Of a DNA stretch of 32,343 bases, positions 8,363-16,868 are shown in pieces. The position numbers and the translations under genes were made by a program. This DNA comes from an uncultured Clostridia bacterium (GTDB taxonomy: Bacteria; Bacillota; Clostridia; Christensenellales; CAG-138), in the NCBI GenBank assembly GCA_937894955.1, contig CALAXO010000121.1:1-32343 (forward strand), in the 5' to 3' direction. Numbering within the stretch: position 1 is the first letter of the stretch; each line of letters starts with the position of its first letter. The notes under the pieces were generated by a model. The model ran no database searches, was not told where the DNA came from, and saw only the letters and a program-made list of their open reading frames with translations.

Positions 8363-8391
8363 ATTTTATCATAATTCTTCCTATTTTGCAA
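8363..8391 (-). promoter_or_regulatory. Sigma-A promoter for asnS
   Basis: Minus-strand TTGCAA (8386-8391), 17-bp spacer, TAAAAT (8363-8368). The start is predicted near 8356, about 25 nt before the asnS ATG. Confidence 0.75.
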
Positions 8392-8432
8392 GATGAATAA
8401 TCATATATTTTATCCTCATTTACTGTGCAAAC

Positions 8433-8478
8433 CGCCGCAGACACGGCTGCGGCATTGCCGTCGGTTCCGTCTGCGGCG
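8433..8478 (-). terminator. Probable terminator of the pot operon
   Basis: A perfect 10-bp stem, CGCCGCAGAC (8433-8442) with GTCTGCGGCG (8469-8478), sits 29 bp after the potD stop on the minus strand. The T-run that follows is short (GGTTTGC), so termination may be partial. Confidence 0.6.
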
Positions 8479-8506
8479 TATAAGCTCGTTATATTAAGGA
8501 TTGACC

Positions 8507-9547
8507 TTATTTGAAGATTCTATCCCATTGCGCGTTATAGATGTCAATCTTGTCGCCGAGATCGCGATAAATAACGCTCTTCTTAACGATCTCTTCGGGA
8601 ATATTGTATGCAGTGTTGTTCGCCCACTCTTCCCCGAGAATGTCAAGAACCTTTGTGTTTGCGGAAGAGTATCCGATAAATTCAATGTTCTTTGCTGCAA
8701 TTTCGGGTTCAAGCAGGAAATCAATGAATTGTTCAGCCATTTCCTTTTTGCTGCTTGTTGCGGTTATAACAATGCTGTCGAAATAGATGTTGCTGCCTTC
8801 TTCCGGCACGAAAAATCCGAGATCCTCGTTTTCCTGCATGCACCATACAGCATCACCGGAATAAACAAGCGCGAGTGCGCCGCTGCCCTGAATCATGCTG
8901 TCTTTGACATCATCCGTGAGATACGCCTTAACAAGGGGTTTCTGCTCAATAAGAGCATCGGCAGCCCGCTTTATTTCGTCCGCATTATCTGTGTTGATAT
9001 CGTAGCCACAGTAAATAAGTGCTGCTGCCATTGCATCGCGAACGCTGTCATACATGTATATTTCCTGAGAATACTTTTCATTCCAAAGAATATTCCAGTG
9101 TCCGAGATCCGATTCGTCAACCATCGTTTTGTTGTACAGAACGCCGAGAACTCCCCATGTGTATGGGACGGAATACTCATTCGTCGGGTCATATGCAAGG
9201 TTGCGGTATGCCTCACCGATGTTCCCGTAGTTTTTAAGACTGCTGAAATCAATCTTTGCAAGGCGGCCTTCACCTATCATGCGCTCAATTGCGTAATCGG
9301 ACGGAATGCAAAGATCATACGGACAATCATCGGCCTGAAGCTGAATCATCATTTCCTCGTTGCTGGTGACGACTTTTTCTTTTATCGTTATCCCCGTTCG
9401 ACGTTTGAACTCATCCTTCAGAGAAGGCTCGAGATAGTCGCCCCAGTTGAGAAGGTTGAGAGTTTTGTCCGAGCTGCAGCCGGTAAATACCGGGACGACC
9501 AGCGCGAGCATTGCTGCCGCAAGAAGCAGTGAAACAAGTTTTTTCAT
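8507..9547 (-). CDS. potD: Spermidine/putrescine ABC transporter substrate-binding lipoprotein PotD
   Basis: Extracellular polyamine-binding lipoprotein that delivers spermidine or putrescine to PotABC. The 346 residues begin with MKK, a hydrophobic stretch and a lipobox FTGC with Cys24 as the lipid anchor. The mature part opens with LNLLNWGDYLEPS, typical of PotD/PotF, and continues with the periplasmic-binding fold (WGVLGVLYNK, DSVRDAMAAALIYCG, SGDAVWCMQE). The start follows GGAGG with 8 nt spacing. It is the last gene of the operon, 104 bp after potC, a gap that contains a hairpin. Polyamine specificity is by family and operon; related members bind other cations. Confidence 0.94.
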   Translation of the reverse strand: MKKLVSLLLAAAMLALVVPVFTGCSSDKTLNLLNWGDYLEPSLKDEFKRRTGITIKEKVVTSNEEMMIQLQADDCPYDLCIPSDYAIERMIGEGRLAKIDFSSLKNYGNIGEAYRNLAYDPTNEYSVPYTWGVLGVLYNKTMVDESDLGHWNILWNEKYSQEIYMYDSVRDAMAAALIYCGYDINTDNADEIKRAADALIEQKPLVKAYLTDDVKDSMIQGSGALALVYSGDAVWCMQENEDLGFFVPEEGSNIYFDSIVITATSSKKEMAEQFIDFLLEPEIAAKNIEFIGYSSANTKVLDILGEEWANNTAYNIPEEIVKKSVIYRDLGDKIDIYNAQWDRIFK

Positions 9548-9614
9548 TATTTTTTCCTCCGTTTTTTATGTTTTATGCTTTTCAGCAAATAACCAATAGA
9601 TTCAGCCTGCTGCT

Positions 9615-9635
9615 GCCGCTGTCTGCATAAGCGGC
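9615..9635 (-). promoter_or_regulatory. Intercistronic hairpin between potC and potD
   Basis: GCCGCT (9615-9620) and AGCGGC (9630-9635) form a 6-bp stem with a 9-nt loop, flanked by further partly pairing CTGC/GCAG bases. It has no T-run. Such hairpins can protect the downstream binding-protein message; that role is inferred. Confidence 0.35.
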
Positions 9636-9651
9636 TGTGCAGCACTGAGAT

Positions 9652-10476
9652 TCAGTTTTTCTGTGCAACTTTACGCCGCTGCTGTTCAGCTTCCTTCTCC
9701 TGTCGAAGGCTGCGCAGATTTACAATGAGAAGCAGTGTACCGACAACCACGAACATCAATGCCGAAAGCGCACAGAACTTTGTGTGAACGCCTCCCTTTG
9801 CCGTTTTTGAATAAATCAACATTGCAAGGTTCGTGCTCGTTCCGCCGGTGAAAAGGCTTATTGCAAAATCATCTATGCTGAGCGTGAACGCAAGCAGAAG
9901 ACCGGAAACGATTCCGGGCATGATATCGGGAATAACGACCTTTGCAAGAGCTTTCACCGGGCTGCACCCCAAATCCATCGCCGCTTCATACAGCGAGTCG
10001 CTGCTTTGGCGCAGTTTCGGCAGAACAGAAAAGATTACATACGGTATATTAAACGTTATGTGTGCAATCACCATTCGAGTTATGCCCACGTTTTGTTTTA
10101 TGCCAATAAATGCAAACAGAAGCATCATTGAAATACCGGTCACAAGGTCCGGATTGACCATCGGAAGCTGAGTTATCGACTCAACAACGGCACGGGGACG
10201 CTTTTTCATGGAATGCAGACCAATTGCGGTTGCCGTACCGATAACGGTTGCAAGAATGCTTGAAATCACTGCAACGAGCAGCGTTGTCAGCAATGCATCC
10301 ATAACATCGCCGTCGGAGAAAAGCGCAGCGTATGCACCGAACGAGAATCCGTTCCATATTGCAGCCGAACGCGAATCGGTGAACGACATAACGAGCATTA
10401 CCGTAATGGGAAGATACATAAACAGCACGACAATGCCGAGGTATGCTCCCTTTAAGAATTTGCCGAACTTTTTCAC
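9652..10476 (-). CDS. potC: Spermidine/putrescine ABC transporter permease PotC
   Basis: Inner-membrane permease of the polyamine importer. The 274-residue protein has about six hydrophobic helices and the EAA signature facing the ATPase (YEAAMDLGCSPVKALAKVV, then PDIMPG). Translation starts at a GTG (10474-10476) that overlaps the TGA of potB in a GTGA junction, with AGGAGG upstream inside potB. This points to coupled translation of the two permeases. The tail is basic and Gln-rich. The start codon choice is well supported by the spacing. Confidence 0.94.
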   Translation of the reverse strand: MKKFGKFLKGAYLGIVVLFMYLPITVMLVMSFTDSRSAAIWNGFSFGAYAALFSDGDVMDALLTTLLVAVISSILATVIGTATAIGLHSMKKRPRAVVESITQLPMVNPDLVTGISMMLLFAFIGIKQNVGITRMVIAHITFNIPYVIFSVLPKLRQSSDSLYEAAMDLGCSPVKALAKVVIPDIMPGIVSGLLLAFTLSIDDFAISLFTGGTSTNLAMLIYSKTAKGGVHTKFCALSALMFVVVGTLLLIVNLRSLRQEKEAEQQRRKVAQKN

Positions 10477-11297
10477 CAGAGGGTTCCTCCTTCCCTGCCT
10501 TCGTCTCTGTCCGCTCTGCGCATTATGACCATTGAAATTATAACAAGAATAATCAGCACGAGCGACAATGTTGAACCGACACCGAACGATTTGTTAATGA
10601 GGAATTTTTCCTCGATCAGCTGACCGAACAACACGATTTTTTTGCCGCCGAGCATTGTTGAAACAGCAAAAGTCGACATTGCGGGAACAAACACCATGGT
10701 TATTCCGGAAATGATTCCCGGAACTGACTGCGGGAGCACAACTCGGAGGAATGTGTTCAGTCCGTTCGCGCCGAGATCATGCGCCGCTTCGATATGGGAT
10801 CTGTCGATTTTTATGAGCGTTGTATAAATCGGCAGAATCATAAAGGGCAAAAAGTCATATATTGTTGCAATCAGAACCGCGCCGGGCGTGTAGATGAGCT
10901 GAACGTTCGTCGCGCCGAACCAGGAGAGCACCGTTGCAACAATTCCGTCATCATAAAGAATTATCTTCCACGCAAGAGTTCTGAGCAGCATGTTCATCCA
11001 CATCGGCATTATGAACAGTATCGAAAGCAATGCCGCCGTACGTTTTTTCATGTTCGAAAGAATATACGCAACCGGATATCCCGCAAGAAGACACACGGCG
11101 GTTGTTGCCAATGCGATCCAGATGGAGTTCCACAGCGCGGGAAGGTAAGTCGTGCTTGAAAAAACCTGTTTAACGTATTCGGTTGTGAATGTGCCGTTGT
11201 CGAAGAACGCATAGTATGCAACAAAAAGCATCGGAGCAACTATGAACAGCGGCATCCATACGAAAATATACGGGTAAGCAAGACGGGTTCTTTTCAT
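10473..11297 (-). CDS. potB: Spermidine/putrescine ABC transporter permease PotB
   Basis: Partner permease of PotC. It has 274 residues and about six membrane helices, with the EAA loop IEAAHDLGANGLNTFLRVVL followed by PQSVPGIISG. It starts at 11297; AAGGAGG lies 14 nt upstream, a little far, but no closer start fits. It is 43 bp after potA, and its stop overlaps the potC start. The order potA-potB-potC-potD is the classical one. Confidence 0.94.
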   Translation of the reverse strand: MKRTRLAYPYIFVWMPLFIVAPMLFVAYYAFFDNGTFTTEYVKQVFSSTTYLPALWNSIWIALATTAVCLLAGYPVAYILSNMKKRTAALLSILFIMPMWMNMLLRTLAWKIILYDDGIVATVLSWFGATNVQLIYTPGAVLIATIYDFLPFMILPIYTTLIKIDRSHIEAAHDLGANGLNTFLRVVLPQSVPGIISGITMVFVPAMSTFAVSTMLGGKKIVLFGQLIEEKFLINKSFGVGSTLSLVLIILVIISMVIMRRADRDEGREGGTLW

Positions 11298-11340
11298 CGA
11301 TTTGCTTTTTGCCTCCTTTTTATTTGCTGCATATTTCCGT

Positions 11341-12429
11341 TCATAAGTTCTGCTGAGGTTCTTCCGCCGCAGCTTCCGTCGGTTGTTTGCGCTCCGGGTT
11401 CATAATGTGAATAGCATCCGGAAGAACTTCGATTCCGACGGTTTCGCCGACGGGCACGAAATCCGTTGAATGAACTTTGAATATGCGTCCGTCGCAATCC
11501 ACGGTGAATTCATAATGAACACCCATGAAAAGAACATTCGTTACGATGCCGTGCAGCGGAGTTTTGCCTATCGGCACAAAGTCAACATCCTCGGGGCGGA
11601 TAACAACATCAACGGGTTGTTCCGTACCGAACCCCGCATCAACGCATTCATAATCGATTCCGTGAATGTTCACAAGGTAATCACGCCGCATGGTTGCTTC
11701 AAAAATATTGCTTTCGCCGATGAACCTTGCGACAAAGCGGTTTTTGGGTTCGTTATAAACGTCGGTCGGGTGGCCGATCTGCTGGATGACACCGCGATTC
11801 ATTACAGCAATGGTGTCACTCATGGTGAGGGCTTCCTCCTGGTCGTGAGTAACAAAGATAAACGTTATGCCGAGTTTTTTCTGCATACGCTTAAGCTCTA
11901 TCTGCATCTCTTTGCGGAGTTTGAGGTCAAGTGCGCCGAGGGGCTCATCCAGAAGGAGCACTTCCGGTTCGTTTACGAGTGCACGCGCTATGGCAACGCG
12001 CTGCTGCTGTCCGCCGGAAAGCTGGTCAATATAACGTTTTTCATATCCCGCAAGGTTAACAAGTTCAAGCATTTCCGTAACGCGGCGTTTGATTTCATCC
12101 TTCGGCAGCTTGCGGATTTTCAGGCCGAAAGCAACGTTTTCAAATACGTTCAGATGCGAAAACAGCGCATATTTCTGGAATACGGTGTTGACTCTACGTT
12201 TGTACGGCGGAACATTGGTCAGATCCTTTCCGTCCATCATTATTTTGCCCGATGACGGCATGATGAAGCCCGCAATAAGACGGAGCAGTGTTGTTTTGCC
12301 GCAGCCGGAGGGACCGAGAAGGGTTAAAAACTCACCGTCGCGGATGTAAAGATTAATGTTGTTAAGCGCAACATCACCGTCATAATCCTTTGAAACATTG
12401 ACAAGCTCTATCAGGCGTTTGTTCTCCAT
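11341..12429 (-). CDS. potA: Spermidine/putrescine ABC transporter ATP-binding protein PotA
   Basis: Cytosolic ATPase that powers the PotBC importer. The 362 residues contain Walker A GPSGCGKTT (39-47), the Q-loop VFQKYALF, the signature LSGGQQQR, Walker B LLLDEPLGALD and the H-loop VTHDQEEAL, then a C-terminal TOBE domain and an acidic Gln-rich tail. I start at the ATG at 12429, where AGGG lies 8 nt upstream and homologues begin; an upstream in-frame extension to 12525 is Arg-rich and unlike the family. The 220 bp between it and the regulator gene contain no clear promoter or terminator, so the five genes are probably one transcript. Confidence 0.95.
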   Translation of the reverse strand: MENKRLIELVNVSKDYDGDVALNNINLYIRDGEFLTLLGPSGCGKTTLLRLIAGFIMPSSGKIMMDGKDLTNVPPYKRRVNTVFQKYALFSHLNVFENVAFGLKIRKLPKDEIKRRVTEMLELVNLAGYEKRYIDQLSGGQQQRVAIARALVNEPEVLLLDEPLGALDLKLRKEMQIELKRMQKKLGITFIFVTHDQEEALTMSDTIAVMNRGVIQQIGHPTDVYNEPKNRFVARFIGESNIFEATMRRDYLVNIHGIDYECVDAGFGTEQPVDVVIRPEDVDFVPIGKTPLHGIVTNVLFMGVHYEFTVDCDGRIFKVHSTDFVPVGETVGIEVLPDAIHIMNPERKQPTEAAAEEPQQNL

Positions 12430-12649
12430 ATTTATACCCTGCTTCCGCAGCCGCGAAAGCACCCTTTCTCCGATTTCGGCATGTTCCTTCGTTCTGCGTA
12501 CACCGTGCCGTCGGCATACGCGCAAATCTTTCGGTTTTTCACCCGAGCCGCCGCATATTCAGCAGACACCGCTCAGCTTTATTCAAGAGGATTATGCCGT
12601 TGCCGCAAAAACGATTGCGGACACAAGCCTTAAATCATCCGCGTTCTTA

Positions 12650-13195
12650 TCAGAAAGACGGCGGAGTCACAACCCAAAGCACGCGCGCTTCGCGCTTTGA
12701 GTGATTGGCAATATAGTGATTCTCCGTCGGTTTAAAGCAGAAGCTGTCCCCTTTGTGAAGTTTAAGTTTTCTGCTGCCGATAACAAGAGTTACGCTGCCG
12801 GAAAGCACATATCCGAACTCCTCACCCTCGTGAGGTTCATCCTCAAAAGTTCTGCCTCCTTCGCCGAGCGTCACAAGAATGGGTTCCAAATCGTTTTTCT
12901 GAGCGTTCGGAACAAGCCAGCAGACTTTCGAACCAAGGTCGGAATCTTCGCTTTCGAACATGTCGTCCGGGGTGAAGACAACTTTTTCGTCCGCATCCTC
13001 GGTTGTGAAAAAATCGGCAATATCGGTACCCAAAGCTTCAAGGATGTCGATAAGAGTTGCAATGGACGGTGAGGTCAGATTGCGTTCAAGCTGCGAAATA
13101 AAGCCTTTTGAAAGCTCAGTTCTTGCCGCAAGTTCCTCCTGCGTCAGTCCGAGTTTCAACCTTGTTCGCTTAATTTTATCGCCGATATCGATCAC
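12650..13195 (-). CDS. XRE-family transcriptional regulator with cupin domain
   Basis: DNA-binding regulator of the kind that precedes polyamine transporters (PuuR-like architecture). The 181 residues carry an HTH of the XRE type (about 4-60, LTQEELAARTELSKGFISQLE) and a C-terminal cupin (about 105-178, with PHEGEEFGYVLSGS and KGDSFCFKPTENHY). The likely start is the GTG at 13195, because AAAGGAG lies 8 nt before it; an in-frame ATG at 13249 lies within a putative operator and has no ribosome site. Its promoter (13331-13359) is followed by repeated dyads that are probably its own binding sites. The ligand may be a polyamine or metal; this is inferred from context. Confidence 0.93.
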   Translation of the reverse strand: MIDIGDKIKRTRLKLGLTQEELAARTELSKGFISQLERNLTSPSIATLIDILEALGTDIADFFTTEDADEKVVFTPDDMFESEDSDLGSKVCWLVPNAQKNDLEPILVTLGEGGRTFEDEPHEGEEFGYVLSGSVTLVIGSRKLKLHKGDSFCFKPTENHYIANHSKREARVLWVVTPPSF

Positions 13196-13247
13196 CGTAC
13201 TCTCTCCTTTCCGAGCAGCAGTCCGCGCTTTTCGGGTGTTTTGAATC

Positions 13248-13333
13248 ACTAAACTCCGTGTTTAGTTCATCGCCCCTGCGCCGAACATGAAAGCTAAACC
13301 TTGAGTTAAGCATTGCTAAACTCATGGCATATT
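13248..13333. promoter_or_regulatory. Candidate operator cluster for the XRE-cupin regulator
   Basis: Two dyads share a pattern: ACTAAAC-N5-GTTTAGT (13248-13266, perfect) and GCTAAAC-N5-GTTAAGC (13293-13311, one mismatch). A third GCTAAAC half-site (13315-13321) lies 22 bp further, next to the -10 box. First-to-second spacing is 45 bp and second-to-third 22 bp, near whole helical turns. They sit just downstream of the promoter start, as expected for repression. Confidence 0.6.
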
Positions 13334-13359
13334 AAAGCACTTTTCCTCCCCATTGTCAA
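13331..13359 (-). promoter_or_regulatory. Sigma-A promoter for the regulator-pot operon
   Basis: Minus-strand TTGACA (13354-13359), 17-bp spacer, TTTAAT (13331-13336), start near 13324. The putative operator dyads follow at once. Confidence 0.75.
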
Positions 13360-13489
13360 CAGTTTCGCAACAATATAAATTTTTTGGCTTATTTTGACGC
13401 TTATCATCATTTCGAATTATTCTTTCGTGACGTTTTCCGCTCTGAATCATGCTTTATCGAAAACGCAATATAAATGATTGGTGTATGTA

Positions 13490-13518
13490 TTGACATTCAA
13501 TATACGCAATGGTAAAAT
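13490..13518 (+). promoter_or_regulatory. Sigma-A promoter for the dockerin gene
   Basis: TTGACA (13490-13495), 17-bp spacer, TAAAAT (13513-13518). It places the start near 13525, which rules out an in-frame start at 13478. The leader has a small hairpin, CCGAC-GCTAG-GTCGG, around 13529-13543. Confidence 0.8.
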
Positions 13519-13573
13519 CGACATGTGTCCGACGCTAGGTCGGGCAGAAAAATATACGAAGGGCAGTTTCAGA

Positions 13574-15988
13574 ATGAAAAAACTTATCGCGCTTCTCATC
13601 GCCGCGCTGACGGTGTTCGAGCTTTTACCCGCACTGTCGGCCTCGACAGCACATGTTCCTGCCGAATCATCCGATGAATACGACAATTCCAAATCCATCT
13701 CGCATCCGACGAACACACTTCGCGGATTCAGCTGTTTTTATCATGATTCAAAATTTATGGGCGGGCCTTACGGCTGGGTCTCAATGGCATCCGGCAATCC
13801 GGAAGGTGCAAGCTTCATATCCGACTTTGCAGAAAGCGGCTACGTTGCCGGTGAATTTTACAACGGCTACGTTTACTGTTATCGCTATGCGGAGGAAAGC
13901 AATTACCACTTCTGCAAGGTGAACGCGTTCACCTTTGAAGAAACAATCCTCGGCACATCCGAAGCCGTTGCCGCCGATATGGCATACGACTATTCAACCG
14001 ATACAATGTATGCTGTAAGCGGCGATCTTCTCTGCACGGTAAATCTTTCAGACGGTTCGCTTACCGAGGTCGGTTTCGTCGGCCCTGATGCAATGCTTGC
14101 TCTCGCCTGCTCCACCGACGGACAGCTTTACGGTATCGGTGACGACTGCAATCTTTATGTTATTGAAAAAACCGAGGGCATGGGCGAAGTGTGCGGCTTT
14201 ACGGGCATCATTGCGGACGGACTTCAGTCCATGGCATGGGATCACAATACCGACACGCTCTATTGGGCAAGCTGTGCAACCACTCCTCACCTTTTTACCT
14301 ATTATACGACCATGGGCAGCCTCTGTGAGCTGAATACCATCGACGGAGCCGCAACCGTTATCGGCAACATTTACGGCAGCAAGATGCAGGTCACCTGCCT
14401 GTACGCCGTTCCCGATTTTTATGATGCGCCCGAATTCCCGCTAACGGATATGCACCTTAACCTTGACACTTCATACATGGTTCCCGGTCAGACCGCACAG
14501 CTTTCCGCGTATATGGAACCCGCAAATGCAGAGCGCGGAGTCACATGGGCAACGTCAAACCCCAACATCGTCCGCATTGACAATTGCGGCAGAATGACCG
14601 CATTTTCAACCGGAACGGCACTTGTAACCGCCCAAAGCATCGATGGCAGCAAGATCAAAACCTGCACTGTAAACGTTGTTTCAAATACGGACGGACTGAC
14701 ACTTGCTGATGCAATCAACGGAGCGGGTTCAAACTATACCTATAACAATGCAGCAAATTACCCCTTTGAAACAGAGATTCGCGACGGCAGGCTCTGCGCT
14801 GCTTCAACGATGACGGTTCAGGGTGAAGCCCTGCTTCAGGTTGACCTCGGCACTCTCACCGCAGGCAGTATTGTGCGTTTCGATTGGAAGACGGATACAC
14901 GTTATATGTTCCACGGCTGGATCCTTTGGTTCAACAACGACTACGTTGCAAACCTCACCGGTTCAACCGGCTGGCTCACGTACGAATATGTCATTCCCGT
15001 AACGGGGCAATATGTCATCACATGGAATCTTCATAAGGACAACTCCCCCGTCGACGGCTCAAATATGAGCTGGGTCGATAACCTTGTTGTTGAAAGCCAA
15101 AGCACTTCACCGGTGGAAGGTGTCAACGTTACCCCCGAAACTGCCGAGATGTACACCGGCGGACAGCTTGCGCTGAACGCAGAGGTTTACCCCTCAAATG
15201 TAGCCGATGCAAGCGTCTCCTGGAGCAGCAGCAATGAATCCGTTGCAACTGTTGATGCCGACGGCGTTGTTACCGCCGTTGCACCCGGCACTGCCGATAT
15301 CATTGCAGCAGCAACCGAAGGCGGCTTTACAGACAGCTGCTCCCTTATTGTCGTTGATTCCGCCGTTATTGATGCACCCATCAGCGATGCACTTAACGTT
15401 TCGGGCGGTTCACTCGTTTTCGCAAACGATTCCGCTCATCCATGGGCGGTTGACAGCGAAACCTTTGCAGGAAGAAAAGTTTCAAAATCAACCATTAACG
15501 GTATGGCAGGAACTTCAACAGGCATCAGGCTCAATGCCGGAACGCTCCATGCAGGCGACAGGCTCAGTTTTGACTGGCTGGCAAGCAGCGAGGGCGGCAC
15601 TTGGGACTATGCGGCATTCACCGTCAACGGAAATGTTGAAGCAACGACGGGCGGCACCGATAATGATTGGGTGAACTATATCTATACGGTGCCCGCGGAC
15701 GGTGAATACATCTTTGAATGGACATATCAAAAGGACGGATCCCGCGATCAAGGCGATGACTGCGTTTATGTTGACGAAGTGTGCGTTCTTCCGGCTGCCG
15801 GCGTTTGGGGCGATGTTGACGGGGACGGAACCGTTACAATATCCGATGCTCTCATGATAATGCACAATGCCATGCAGCTGCTTGAGTTCACTCCCGCACA
15901 GACCGCGGCTGCGGACATGAACGGCGACGGGCTTATCACCGTTGAAGATGCACTCACCGCACTCCGCGCGGCAATTACCGTGCGTTAA
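13574..15988 (+). CDS. Secreted multi-domain protein with Big_2 domains and C-terminal dockerin
   Basis: The 804-residue protein starts with MKK and a hydrophobic signal peptide (about 1-25). Residues 50-285 form repeated short beta-rich segments of possible propeller type (DLLCTVNLSDGSLTEVG, TDGQLYGIGDD). Then come a Big_2 Ig-like domain (about 292-369), a jelly-roll-like module (about 376-507), a second Big_2 (about 514-594) and a second similar module (about 602-740). The end is a type I dockerin (745-802), with two calcium loops D.DGDGTVTISDAL and D.NGDGLITVEDAL. The dockerin would bind a cohesin on a cell-surface or extracellular scaffold. No catalytic motif is evident, so it may bind glycans or proteins. 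The start follows GAAGGG with 10-nt spacing and lies 49 nt after the predicted RNA start. A terminator follows at 16121-16160. Confidence 0.9.
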   Translation: MKKLIALLIAALTVFELLPALSASTAHVPAESSDEYDNSKSISHPTNTLRGFSCFYHDSKFMGGPYGWVSMASGNPEGASFISDFAESGYVAGEFYNGYVYCYRYAEESNYHFCKVNAFTFEETILGTSEAVAADMAYDYSTDTMYAVSGDLLCTVNLSDGSLTEVGFVGPDAMLALACSTDGQLYGIGDDCNLYVIEKTEGMGEVCGFTGIIADGLQSMAWDHNTDTLYWASCATTPHLFTYYTTMGSLCELNTIDGAATVIGNIYGSKMQVTCLYAVPDFYDAPEFPLTDMHLNLDTSYMVPGQTAQLSAYMEPANAERGVTWATSNPNIVRIDNCGRMTAFSTGTALVTAQSIDGSKIKTCTVNVVSNTDGLTLADAINGAGSNYTYNNAANYPFETEIRDGRLCAASTMTVQGEALLQVDLGTLTAGSIVRFDWKTDTRYMFHGWILWFNNDYVANLTGSTGWLTYEYVIPVTGQYVITWNLHKDNSPVDGSNMSWVDNLVVESQSTSPVEGVNVTPETAEMYTGGQLALNAEVYPSNVADASVSWSSSNESVATVDADGVVTAVAPGTADIIAAATEGGFTDSCSLIVVDSAVIDAPISDALNVSGGSLVFANDSAHPWAVDSETFAGRKVSKSTINGMAGTSTGIRLNAGTLHAGDRLSFDWLASSEGGTWDYAAFTVNGNVEATTGGTDNDWVNYIYTVPADGEYIFEWTYQKDGSRDQGDDCVYVDEVCVLPAAGVWGDVDGDGTVTISDALMIMHNAMQLLEFTPAQTAAADMNGDGLITVEDALTALRAAITVR

Positions 15989-16120
15989 CGAGTGCTTCCT
16001 CTCGCACTATACGGAGCGGCCGAGTTCGGAAAATTCCGTTAAACGGTATACCCGCGAAAAAATGCCGAAAACTTAAGCCTTTTTTCGCAATAAGCAAATT
16101 GTTCGGAATGTTCCCGGGCA

Positions 16121-16162
16121 AAAGAAGCGGATGCACCGAAAACGATGCACCCGCTTCTTTAT
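16121..16162. terminator. Two-way terminator between the dockerin gene and yabQ
   Basis: AAAGAAGCGG (16121-16130) pairs with CCGCTTCTTT (16151-16160), with an inner TGCA/TGCA helix. T-rich sequence leaves the stem on both strands, fitting the convergent genes. Confidence 0.75.
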
Positions 16163-16193
16163 AGATTCCAATCGATTGTGCAGCATTTTGCGC

Positions 16194-16505
16194 TTAATGT
16201 CCGATGCTGCGCCTAAGCTTCATAATCATTATCCTGAGCAGTTTTCCCGGAAAGATCTGCCACAGAAGAGCACCTGCGGCAATTGCAAACAGCGTGAACA
16301 GTCTTATCTTGCCGTGGTCGCAGCAAAGCAGTGCGCCCGCCGTGATGCTGATTGCAATTGCGCCGAAAAGTGTATCCGCCGCCGCTGTTGCAAATCGATT
16401 TCCCCTTATCCTTATCAATCTGAATAAATCATAAATGATGCCTGCTGCCAATCCGCACCAAAGACAGCACAGGAAAACAGGTATCTGGTTCAAGGTGTTC
16501 TGCAT
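16194..16505 (-). CDS. yabQ: Spore cortex biosynthesis protein YabQ
   Basis: YabQ is a mother-cell membrane protein that sits in the forespore outer membrane and is needed for cortex formation in Bacillus. This 103-residue protein has three hydrophobic segments (about 8-28, 44-61, 67-84), the conserved G.IYDLFRL.R near residues 21-32, and a basic C-terminus. I start at ATG 16505, as the family does; AAAGGAAG lies 12 nt upstream, a bit far. An in-frame ATG at 16547 would add 14 basic residues without a ribosome site. It follows yabP by 66 bp. divIC, the usual next gene, is not here. Confidence 0.85.
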   Translation of the reverse strand: MQNTLNQIPVFLCCLWCGLAAGIIYDLFRLIRIRGNRFATAAADTLFGAIAISITAGALLCCDHGKIRLFTLFAIAAGALLWQIFPGKLLRIMIMKLRRSIGH

Positions 16506-16571
16506 TCTGCACGTGTTACTTCCTTTCGTTTTCAGCCATTTCGGCATAAATTGCCCGCGGCTGTCGCGGGT

Positions 16572-16868
16572 TTATCTGAACATTCTTGAAAAAAACGAAC
16601 CGCGCTGAACGGGAACATCATCATATTCAAAAGCAATAATCTGCCCTTCTATGATAACCTGTCCTTCATCAAGATTCAGCTTCGTAATATGGAGTTCGGT
16701 TCCCTCCACTGTAAGTCCTCCGCCCTCCGTCATAAGCACAACCATGCTTTCGTTGAAACTGCCTACATCCTTAACCCCTGTGATGCTTGCAAGTTCCCTG
16801 TTCTCAATATGCACGGAATGTGTGCGCAGCCTGAGCGTGCTCCCTTCGATACACGGTCTGTCATTCAT
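16572..16868 (-). CDS. yabP: Sporulation protein YabP
   Basis: YabP-family spore protein of 98 residues, about the usual length. The family fold is a small beta-rich domain shared with YqfC; here R.HSVHIENRELASITGV.DV..F and the later VEGTELHITKLNLDEGQV fit it. It acts in mother-cell coat or cortex building, but its precise role is not known. The ATG at 16868 follows AGAGGAG with 8-nt spacing; the 30-residue upstream extension is Cys-rich and has no homologous look. A sigma-E-like promoter lies at 17038-17066. YabP and YabQ form one operon. Confidence 0.88.
   Translation of the reverse strand: MNDRPCIEGSTLRLRTHSVHIENRELASITGVKDVGSFNESMVVLMTEGGGLTVEGTELHITKLNLDEGQVIIEGQIIAFEYDDVPVQRGSFFSRMFR

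Larger units (their letters stand above)
13196..13573. other. Divergent control region between the pot regulator and the dockerin gene
   Basis: This 378-bp region has no ORF I would keep. It holds the operator cluster and minus-strand promoter (13248-13359), a plain AT-rich stretch, and the plus-strand promoter and leader of the dockerin gene (13490-13573). Confidence 0.65.

Noticed and set aside
8332..8506. T-box leader for asnS
   Set aside because: The predicted RNA start is only about 25 nt before the start codon, leaving no room for a T-box.
8501..9532. Plus-strand ORF of 343 codons
   Set aside because: It is the antisense shadow of potD, which has clear lipobox, family motifs and a ribosome site.
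13478..13573. N-terminal extension of the dockerin protein from ATG 13478
   Set aside because: The sigma-A promoter lies inside it, and the signal peptide begins at 13574 after a ribosome site.
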